A DNA stretch of 64,000 nucleotides, taken from positions 114,740,599-114,804,598 of the forward strand of contig NC_080678.1 in the NCBI RefSeq assembly GCF_030445035.2, given 5' to 3'. The DNA is from Dasypus novemcinctus. Lineage: Eukaryota; Chordata; Mammalia; Cingulata; Dasypodidae. Below the pieces are notes generated by a model. The model made no database searches and was not told the origin of the DNA. It saw only the letters and a list, made by a program, of their open reading frames with translations. Position 1 is the stretch's first letter; the number at the start of each line of letters is the position of its first letter. The translations under genes were made by a program, and so were the position numbers. This document shows positions 12,369 to 22,164 of this stretch, piece by piece.

Positions 12369-12374
12369 GTTCCC

Positions 12375-13250
12375 CAAGCAGAAAGTGTTTTCTTAAATGA
12401 AGCAGTCTGTCGAACAGGTAAACAATGATATAATGACACAACTCCATAAAGGACATTTAAATCATTGGGATGGTACTGTCAGGTGCTTTAGACGAATAAG
12501 GTACACACAGATGTCTAGAGAGAAAAATAAAATTAGCACATTTGCTATTACCTACATATTATTTCTAAACAACATACATTTCAAAAATGCATATATATTT
12601 ATATTGTGTGTATGTGTGTATATATATGTTGTAGGTTATATATGTCAAAAGAACTTTTATTTACTCTAGTTTAAAGATTTACCCATATTGTTGGATAGAT
12701 CTTATTATCCAGAATTACATAATAAAATGTTCCTAGTCCATTCAGTTGCCTGTTGAGTAATTCCCCATCATATACAGGCTTCAAAATTCATTATCCATTC
12801 TCTTTTTGTTAGTTTCCTCCTAATTTATTTTTTCCAGTCTAAAGACATGAGGAAGAGTCTAACGGGTGCTTTCTTAGGCCCAAAATGCAAGTCGTTCTCT
12901 AAAGTATATAGCCAGATTGGAGCTTAGGTTGAGCAGTTGCGAATTCAGAATTGGTCTCTTTCTGGTGAACTGTTAGTTTTGTTTACTTCTTTTGATCAAT
13001 ATATCCAAGGCCAGCATTTTGAGTTAATATTCTGGTGAACTGTTAGTTTCATTTATTTCTTTTGATCAATATATCCAAGGCCAGCATTTTGAGTTAATAT
13101 TCTGGTGTGTTTTTCCATCCCCTTTTTTCCCCCAATTTTATCATACTTTTAAGATTTACTAGGAGTGTTTCTTCCAAAGAACAACTAACTTAATGATTTT
13201 TCTCCAAACTGCAATCTGACGTAAGGAGCAAGGTTAATGTTTAAATTATC
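12375..13250. other. AT-rich DNA, no gene recognised
   Basis: No PIWI exon or repeat family recognised. A short TG/TA-rich run lies near 12600-12640, and an exact-looking tandem duplication is annotated separately at 12961-13100. Confidence 0.4.
12961..13100. repeat. 70-bp tandem duplication
   Basis: Two adjacent copies (12961-13030 and 13031-13100), both starting TCTGGTGAACTGTTAG and ending GAGTTAATAT, differ at only a few positions. A third start, TCTGGTGTG, follows and then diverges. The near-identity suggests a recent duplication or an assembly artefact. Confidence 0.9.
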
Positions 13251-14580
13251 AGGTTTATTTTATGTGGGCCATATTATTTTGTTCTTTACATTTATGTTTT
13301 TTCTGTGTTTTGCTTAATCCTTTCCTGTCTTCTACTAGATTGATCAATATTTCTGCCTTTCTTTCAATTTCATTTATCCCTCCTCCCACTCTATTGAGAT
13401 GGAAGTCAAGTTTTATTTCACTTCAAGGTTTCCCATATATTTTAATTTACATAGTCAACTTAGCAAGTCTAAAGTTAATCATTTAAACTTTAATTTAACC
13501 ATTCTACCTAGCAACTGACGATCTCTAGATTCTTTAGCCCTGATCCCTATTTTCCCATGCAAATGGTATTTATGTCCAATATTTTATATCTACCTAGTTC
13601 TTACATACTCCCCAAATTTGACATTTATAAGGTCAGTGTTTTAAACTCCCAAATATGTTTGATAGCATTGCTTCTTGAATCTCATTCCTTCTTTATTTGT
13701 TCACTCTCCTTTTCCCTAAATATATACTTTAAGATAGTTATATTTCAGTAAAGGTCTGATGCACATATACAATATGTATAATTATCTAAATCTTGTTTTA
13801 TTTCACTCTCACCTTTGAATGATAGTTTAACTGGGTATCAAATTTTAGGGTGAGAGTTACTTGTTAGCATATTGAAGATATTATTTCAATGTCTTAGGCT
13901 TTCTATTGTTGAATGGAATTTTTATTGTTTAGCAATAAAATATTTTCCTCTTCTGATTTTAAAATCTCTTGTCTCGGATATTTTGATGTTTCACTATGTG
14001 TCTAGGTATTGATTTATTTTAATTGTTCTTGCTTAGGTTCTATTATTCCTGAATCTAAGAAGTCAGGTTTTCAACAATTCTCTCTTTAAGTATTGACCCC
14101 CTTCCTGCTATCTCCAACTTTTTGAACTTCTACTCAACCTATAGCAAATCTGCTAGCTTAGTTTTACACTTCAATAATCTGTATTCATACCTTCCATCTC
14201 TCCATGACTGTGCACTGAATTCTGTGAATTTCTTTGAATGGATTTTGCAGTTACTTATTTCTGTTCTTTTGTGTCTAACCTGCCCTTTAACCCTTCTATC
14301 TTCTTTCTATCTCACTTCTACTATCTTTATCATTGCTAGATATTCAATTACAAAGTCAACTTTCTATTCAACATTTATCAGTTCACTTATGTTCTGTTCC
14401 ATTATACATATATATAATCATTTAAAAATTCATTTATATAAACTATTTGCAACACTTTATCTGAAACTTGTGTGTTTAGCTCTATGTTGTATTGCCTGCA
14501 GCTTCCCTCTAAGAGTTGCTTCCTCAAAAGAAGACAAAGCAATTTCTGAATCATCATTTTCAATTATTTCTTGATGTCCA
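13250..14580 (-). mobile_element. old L1/HAL1-like ORF1-region remnant, minus strand
   Basis: T-rich sequence whose middle part (13800-14100) resembles antisense L1 ORF1 phrases ('GATAGTTTAACTGGGTATCA', 'TCTCGGATATTTTGATGTTTCACTATGTGTCTAGG'-type order). It is too diverged for a continuous frame, and the outer limits are approximate. Confidence 0.4.
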
Positions 14581-15408
14581 TATTATCCAGTCCTGATTTT
14601 TAAAAATTAAACTCTGTATTTTGTTGCCAAATAACTGTTAATATTACTTTGGTATTGAATCACCCCAGTTCAGAGGAGATAGGTATTACATGCAGAAAAT
14701 TTGCACATAAGAGAAATTGTGCTTTAGCTTAGTTTAGATGCTGTCCCCTAGAAGTGCAACAAAACATTTAAAAACAATAAACCTCCTTAGGGTGTTAATT
14801 TAATACTTTGATTTTTAGATTATATTTGCTAAGACCTGACTTTGATGACTGAGGAGTGTCAATATAAGCACAATTTACTCTCTCCTATGATTGTAACATA
14901 CAATTTAGGGCTCCATCAAAAAACAATGGTTTTGGGTCACAGACTCCTATGAAAGTGATATTAAGAAACCCATCCAACCAGATCACCAAGCATGATTCCT
15001 ATATCCAAATAAAGAACCACAGTGTAAAAGTAATAATATAAGCTCAAAATAGGTGTAAAGAACCAAAAATAATTTCTAAGAAGAAGTTATTTGAATTAAA
15101 TGACTTTGCTAAACTGAAGTAATTTGAGAAAATTATATAATCAGATCTTTAAAAAGTGAAAATAAAACTAAAAAAGGGCTTACTATTCCCTTCTGGGCAT
15201 CTCTACATCGATAATCAAGCCTGGAAGTGATTTTGAATTCTTCCTTGAGACTCAACAAAAAATCTGATGTTAATGCATTTCTTCACCACAATTACAGTCA
15301 GTTTGGCACTTTAAAAAATTGTGATAAGTGCTACAGTGTCTACTCAGTCTTATCTTGGAAGCATTCAATATGTGAAAGATCATATACATAGGATCTCCTA
15401 AAAGAGTT
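14580..15408. other. AT-rich DNA, no feature recognised
   Basis: No exon, splice-framed frame or repeat family identified on either strand. Confidence 0.4.
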
Positions 15409-15581
15409 TGCAGGGAGTGGGTGTAGCTCACAACAACAAAAGAGATGCAGTTTCTCAGTGCTGCCACGGGTGCAAGCAGACACAGAAGAACACATAGTGA
15501 GTGGACACAGAGAGCAGACAACGGGGGGGGAGAGGGGGAGGGGAGAGAAGGAAGAGAAATAAAAAAATAAAACATAAAAAA
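15409..15581 (+). mobile_element. DAS-type SINE, partial, plus strand
   Basis: Begins with the DAS head 'GGGAGTGGGTGTAGCTCA' and contains the body phrase 'GACACAGAGAGCAGACAAC', which is also present in the SINE at 39014-39316, then an A-rich tail (15560-15590). The middle of the tRNA-like head, including the B box, is missing. No clear target duplication, because an L1 abuts the tail. Confidence 0.75.
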
Positions 15582-18500
15582 ATGGCATGGTATTCACACA
15601 AGGAAAGACACACTGACCAATGGAACTAAATTTAGAGTTCTGATACAGATCCTCATATGTACAGTCACCTGATACTCAAAAGGCCACCAAGCCTACTCAA
15701 CTGGGAGAGAATGGCCTCTTCAACAAATGGTGCCTGGAGAATTGGATATCCATAAGTAAAAGAACGGAAGAGGATTACCTTCTCACACCTTATACAAAAA
15801 TAAACTCAAGATGGATCAAAGACCTAAATATAAGAGCCAAGACCATAAAGACCTTGGAAAGCAATGTAGGGAAGCATCTACAGGACCTTGTAATAGGAAA
15901 TGTCTTCATGAAATTCACACCCAAAGCATGAGCAGCAAAAGAACAAAAAGATAAATGGGACTTCATCAAAATTAAAGCCTTCTGCACCTCAAAGGAGTTT
16001 GTCAAGAAAGTGAAAAGACAGCCTACCCAATGGGAGAAAATATTTGGTAACCATCTATCTGATAGGAGACTAATATTCTGCATATAAAAGGAACTCCTGT
16101 ATCTCGAAAATAAAAAGACAAAAGACCCATTTAAAAAATGGGCAAGAGATTTGAACAGATGCTTCGCCAAAGAAGAAACACAAACAGCTAAAATGCACAT
16201 GAAAAAATGCTCAAAATCACTAGCTATCAGGGAAATGCAAATCAAAACTACGAGATACCATCTTACTCCCATAAGAGTGACAGCTATCAAAAAAAAGAAG
16301 ACTACAAGTGCTGGAGAGAATGTGGAGGAATGGCAACACTCATTCACTGTTGGCGGGAATGCAGAAGGATCCTGCCATTCTGGAGGATAGTTTGGCGATG
16401 TTAGTTTGCAATAATTAACAAACTGTACCTGTTTCCCCTGATATGCACTGGGAAAAAGGTAAACCCCCTCCCCCCTGTGGCACTTTCCCACAGGTTAAAC
16501 AAAGGAACCCAGTAAGGACAGGAGTAAAGGGAGATAGAGATCTTCACCATCTGCACATCAGAGGGAGAGGGAGATCTTTACTACCTCTAACTGCATATCA
16601 GAGGGAGATGGAGACAGAAACCTTCACTATTTACAGACCCTTTTAAAACCCTACAGATCAAAAGAAACATTTGCTCTGGCAGCTTTCCAAGAAGCCATAG
16701 ACAGCCTCAAACCCCTCCCACTAACTATCATTTCTCTGCCTAGGAAAGTTCTGTATAAACTCAAGTTCCCCCTTTCCAGGAGTGGGCTGAAGTCTCTCTT
16801 CAGACCCCCACCATGCTGGTGGGGAGATTGAAATCTGTTATTCAGATTCCCTCCATTGGGAGAGTTTCTCAGTAAATAAATTCTTTGCTTATGGTCAATC
16901 AGTCTCCATGTCTCAGTAAGAGCCGTATTTTCTCTAACAGGTGATTTCTAAAAAAACTAGCTATAGATATGCCATATGACCCAGCAATCCCATTGCTGGG
17001 TATATATCCAGAAGAACTGAAAACAGGGACACAAACAGATATATGCATACCAAAGTTCATAGCAGCATTATTCACTATTGTCAAAAGTTAGAATCAACCC
17101 AAATGCCCATCAACAGATGAATGGATAAATAAAATGTGGTATATACATACAATGGAATACTACTCAGCTATAAGAAGAAATACAGTACAAATACATGGGA
17201 TAACATGGATGAATCTTGAGGACCTTATGGTGAGTGAAGCAAGTCGGGCATTGAAGGAAAAATATTATGTGACCTCTCTGATATGAAATAAGTAAATCAA
17301 ACTGTCTCAGAGAGCCAGAGACTGGATGATAGGCTTACAGGAAATTGAGGGAGAGAGGAAGGTTGTGAGCTGATGCCTACATGGATGAAATCTATGATAA
17401 AGTAGAGGTAAGTATTTATACAGGAAGGGATAAGATGGAGAATTAAGGATACCTTTGGTTGGGGCAGTGAAGGCTTGAGGGGGGCTAGGTTTGGAAGGGT
17501 GGGTCAGATGGCCCAAGGAATTGGGGGGAGGACTGGGGGAACATTTGAACATGGGAGATTGTTGTGTGTGTGGTTGACACCATAATGTTGAAAAAACTCT
17601 TTAGAAGATAATATAAGGAAGGATTACCTGCTTAAAGGTTCTTAAGGGGGGCGGGATGTTCACAGGGGCAGGCTTCTAGGGAGTGTGTGAGTGCTCATCT
17701 TGTCATAGTGTGTTATACCATAGTGTGTTATACCATTATGTCATACAATGAGTGGGAAGGTGTACCCACATCCTGGGGAGGCCTGATGTTCTGAAATAGA
17801 GGGAATTGTGTCTCTTGAGAGCATTAGTGGCTCCCAAAGTCAAGCCCGCAGCATTGTTGCAATTATCTGTGAATCTGGTCCTTCAAGCAGTGAAGACCAG
17901 TTGTCTCTGTGGGCTCTGAGGGGAGAGGGAGAGAGGAATAAAATAGATAGAAGCAGGGCAACTGGGGAGGGCAACAGAAGTGTTCTGAAAGATTGTGCAA
18001 TGATGGATAAAGGTCATGTTAAATTATAACAAAAATGTATAAAAGTCTATAGGCTAAAATGTAAACCACAATGTAAAATATAAGGTAGCTAAAAATTTTG
18101 AAAATTTTACAGTCTAAAATATAAACCATAATGTAAACCAAAATGGAACCATGTTTGGTAGCAATGTTTCAATATCTGTACATCAGCTGCAGCAAATATA
18201 ACATGAACATGTAAAAAAATCATTGCTGGGGAAGGCAGAAAAGGTTTTGATGGTAGATATATGGATATATGGGAGTCCCCTAAGTAGTATATGTGATTTT
18301 ACTGTGGTCTGAAACTTTAAGACAAATTAAAAATTAAAAAAAAAAAGGTTGTAGACATTGAGGAAGAAATGAAAAAAATTGCCTTGTCACTGTACATACA
18401 GGGCAATATCCACCACAGTGATGAAAGGCAAAACTTCAAAAACAAAGTATTATAGTATTTTTCATTTTTTAATACACCAATTTATTTTTACTTAATTTTA

Positions 18501-20225
18501 GTTTTTCTAAATTATGTATTCTATTTCTAATCTTTAAACCTATCACTACTATTACATTTTCCTATTAATTGAATTTGGCAATATATTAGAATTTATTGTT
18601 GAAGAAGTTTTGGACCTCAGAGGGGTTCAACTATGGCAGGGGAGGCATGCTGGTATAGGGTATTATTGATGGGGGACACATGGTTGGGAGGAAGTTCTAC
18701 AGGGCATGTATATAGGGTACATAAAAATGTTCGGATATGTCTTGGGTATTTTCATAGTAGTTAGAGTTACAAACGACAACTGAGGGAGTGCTGAGTTCCC
18801 AGCCAGAGGAGCTCTGTCACATTCCCCAATGGAATAGCAACAATTCTTCAAGAGCAAGGGCAAAGACCAGTAAAGAAGGATCCTCCAATGATGAGCCCTT
18901 GATACTGATGACTATGCTTATGAGCCTGTGTGCCTGAAAGTTCTATGAGGCCTAGAGCTGCAGGGTGCCTAGAAGTTATCTCCTGAGAGCCTCCATGTTG
19001 CTCAAATGTGGCCACTCTCTAAGTCAAACTGAGCATGTAAATGCATTACCATCCCCCTAGCATGGGACATGACTCCCAGAGATGAGCCTCCCTGGTGCTA
19101 AGGGATTACTACCAATCACTAACTGGTGATGCAACTAGGAAAAGACCTTGATTAAAAGGGGGAAATGGTAAAGACAAATTAATTTATATGGCTAAGAGAC
19201 TTCAAAAATGAGTCATGAGGTCATCATAGAGGTTGAAATTACTCATGCCTCATCAGGATCCCAGAGACAGCCAAAGTAGATACAACCCCAGGCACTGGTG
19301 CTCCTGAGGGCTATGGAGACACACAGGCTCTACAATCATGGCAGTTGGCTCTGGAGTTCAGCTCTTTGTCAGTGGGCCCTACTTTGGAATTTGTGTTCCT
19401 GAGTGTGATGGACTTGGACCCAGATTCAGATGGGACCTCTCTACACATGCCTCTTCTATCACTTTTACTGGACCTGTGGTTGGTGCTGGGGTTGGTGTAT
19501 ACCCAGGAGGCTTCAATCTCTGGACCTGCCATGTGCCACCTGGGCCCTGAGCCTCAGCAGAGTTGCAGCTCCTATTCTCTGGTTTGTTGGACTTGCACAC
19601 GTCAGCTAATAGGGAGGTGAAGATGGTCAACTACCACACCAGGGAACCAAGAGTGCCTATAACTCCAAGCAGGAGAATTGTGTCCATCAGCCATGTGGGA
19701 TCTAAGCCCCCTCTTGATATAGAGGTGGAGTGGACATCAACAACTCAGCATCCACAGGATGGAGGAATAAAATATGGATTAGATTTAACTTACTGTATTC
19801 TACTATAGAACTATTGTGACTAGTAATGGAAGAAACTGTAGCACTGATCTGGAAAAGGGGCCCTGCTGGGGGCAGGGAGAGGGAAGAAGAGATGAGATGT
19901 GGGGGCATTTTTGGGACTTGGAGTTGTCCTGAATGATATTGCAGGGACAGATGCTGGACATTATATATCCTGCCATAACCCATTGAATGGACTGGGGGAG
20001 AGTGTAAACTACAATGTAAACTATAATCCATGTGGTACAACAGTGTTCCAAAATGTATTCACCAAATGCAATGAATGTGCCACAATGATAAAAGAGGTTT
20101 TGATGTGGGAGGAGTGGGGCGGTGGGGTGTTGGGTATGTGGTAACATGTTATATTTTTTAATGTAACATTTTTTGAAATCCATGTATCTTTTTTTAGAAA
20201 GACAATTTAATTTTAAAAATTTAAA
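15582..20225 (+). mobile_element. 5'-truncated L1 with long 3' UTR, plus strand, split by an LTR
   Basis: Sense L1 starting within ORF2. The ORF2 C-terminal region is readable from 15582 to the stop at 17284-17286, broken by several stops. A 3' UTR of about 2.9 kb follows, with an A-rich run near 18340 in its middle and the terminal 'TTTTTTAATGTAACATTTT' motif and A-rich tail at 20150-20230. The same 3' UTR order is present at 44190-41430 (minus) and 23930-26450 (plus), so both halves belong to one element. An LTR is inserted at 16399-16939. Confidence 0.85.
16399..16939 (+). mobile_element. solo LTR inserted in L1 ORF2
   Basis: A 541-bp LTR with matching terminal inverted repeats TGTTAG...CTAACA. 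A TATA-like TGTATAAA lies near 16751 and AATAAA near 16874. The flanks GGCGA (16394-16398) and GGTGA (16940-16944) look like a 5-bp target duplication in which one copy suffered a CpG to TpG change. The L1 ORF2 sequence resumes immediately after. It is unrelated to the LTR family at 11517 and 46131. Class is uncertain (ERV1 or ERVL). Confidence 0.88.
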
Positions 20226-20579
20226 AAAAACACCGTAATGAGATATCATCTCACACACATACACACACAAAAGCATAATAAAGATAAAAAGAATTGAATC
20301 AACCTTGCATTCTCAGACTAAACCCAATTTGGATAATGTGTATTTTTCTTTACATATAATGCTGGATTCTATATAATAATATATATTTTAAAGATGCCAA
20401 GTCTTTATTCCTCAGTAATATTGACCTATAATTTTCTTTTTCTATCCTGTCTGGTTTTTCTAGTATGGTAAATTTGACATTATGATCTAATTTTGATAGA
20501 TTCCCACAGTTTGCTTTGAATTCTAATTAAAATTCCAATTTTGATAATGAAAAAGTAATAATAATAAAACTGCTTTTAA

Positions 20580-22140
20580 GACAAAATGAAAAATGTAAGA
20601 CACTGCGGGAATAAATGGAATAAAATGCCACTATACACACAGGACAACAGATCTTACAGTGATGAATGAAAAAACATCAAAAATTTTTGATATTCTTTAT
20701 TTTTTTAATATTCCAATTTTTTATTTTAGTTTTACTTTTTCTAAATTATTACGTATTTTATTTCTTATGTTTAAACCTATCATTATTATTTCATTTCACT
20801 ATTAATTGTATTTCATGATCTTGGCTTCATTTTTGAAGAAGTTTTGGACCACAAAAGGGTCACAACTGTGGCAGGGGAGGATCATTGGTATGGACTTCAG
20901 TGATAGGGGACACACGGAAGGAAGTTCACCTGGGCAAACCTATAAGGTACATAAATATGTTCAAATGTTCATGGGGCATTGTCACAGTTGGTGGAGATTC
21001 ACACAATAACCCAAAGAATATTGAATTCCCATCCTGGGAGCTCTGCCATATTCTCTAATGGAACATCACTGATCCCCGAAGTGCAGGGCAATGACTAGTA
21101 AAGAAGGATGGTCCATTGATGGACCCTTGATACTGACAATTATGCTTATGAGACTTTGCTCTTAAATTGCAACTTAGCCTAGTGCTACAGGGTGCCTAAG
21201 AGTTCCCTCCTGTGAGTCACCTTGTTGCTACAATGTGGCCTCTGTAAGCCAAACTCAGCATAAAAATGCTTTATTTTCCTCCAAGCATGAGCTATGACTC
21301 CCAAGGATGAGCATCCCTGGCACCAAAGGATTACTACCAAGCACCCAAAAGCAATGGAACTGGAAAAAGACCTTGAATAAAAGGGGGAATAAGGTTAAAA
21401 TCATGTCCTTTTTCAAGCAGATTTATGAGCAGATTTCTATCAAGTAAGTCTTTTTCTTTTCTGCCTAATCATCCTAATACTTAAATGCATCAGGGAATAG
21501 CTCTGCTGGAAAAGCATTTATTCCATGCATGACATCCCTGTCTATGCATTCAAGGTTCAAAATATGAAAACCTGTTCTGTGTGTGTTTGAATAAAAACCA
21601 TAAATAAATGTTTTCTTTAAACAAAAAAAAGGGGGGGTAGTAAAGACAAATGAGTTTATATGACTAGGAACCTTCGATGTGAGTCGGGAAGTCATTCCAG
21701 AGGTAATGCTTACATAAGTCTCAGTAGGAGCTCATAGATTGACAAAGTAGATACTGCCCCAAATAGTGGGGCTCCTGAGTGCTACGGAGACACCCAGGGC
21801 CGGCCTACTGTCACAGCAGATAGCTCCAAAGTTTGGTCCCTTGCCAGTGAGCCCTATTTTGGAGTTTGTGCTCCCCAGTGTGACAGAGTTTGACTCAGGT
21901 GTGACTTCTCTACACATACCTCCACCATCCCATTTTATTTGAATCTATATTTGGTGCTAGAGTTCTTAGGTGTATGTCCAAGAGATTTGAATCTTTGGGC
22001 TGCCCATGTACCAGCTAGTACCTGAGCCTCAGCGGAGTTTCAACGCTTACTCTCCAGTTTATTGGACTCACTCAGGACAACTAACGAGAAGGTGAGGATG
22101 AATAACCACCATGCCAAGGAAATGAGAGAGTCTACAGTTG
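20580..22140 (+). mobile_element. 5'-truncated L1 3' UTR fragment, plus strand
   Basis: Parallel copy of the L1 3' UTR at 18350-19680, for example 'GAAGAAGTTTTGGACCACA' at 20837 and 'GAGTTTATATGACTAGG' at 21652. It is cut at its 3' side by the L1 that starts at 22165, and contains a short retrocopy at 21388-21630. No coding capacity. Confidence 0.8.
21388..21630 (+). pseudogene. short processed retrocopy of an unidentified mRNA 3' end
   Basis: About 240 bp interrupts the L1 3' UTR between 'GAATAAAAGGGGG' and 'AAAAGGGGGGGTAGTAAAG'. The insert ends with AATAAA-type signals (21588-21612) and a short A tail. The repeated AAAAGGGGG on both sides looks like a target duplication at an L1-endonuclease-like site (CTTTTA on the other strand). 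The source transcript is not recognised, and no coding frame of note is present. Confidence 0.65.
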
Positions 22141-22164
22141 TAACCAAGAGAGTCCCATCCATCA

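Noticed and set aside
11793..12428. Frames of about 180 codons in the LTR at 11517 and its relative at 46131
   Set aside because: They are inside U3/R of an LTR, present on both strands, and differ by tandem units; not viral or host genes.
18343..18352. A-run at 18343 as the end of an L1, with the next 1.8 kb as a separate element
   Set aside because: The same distal 1.8 kb follows the proximal 3' UTR in the minus-strand L1 at 44190-41430 and in the one at 23930-26450, so it is treated as one long 3' UTR.
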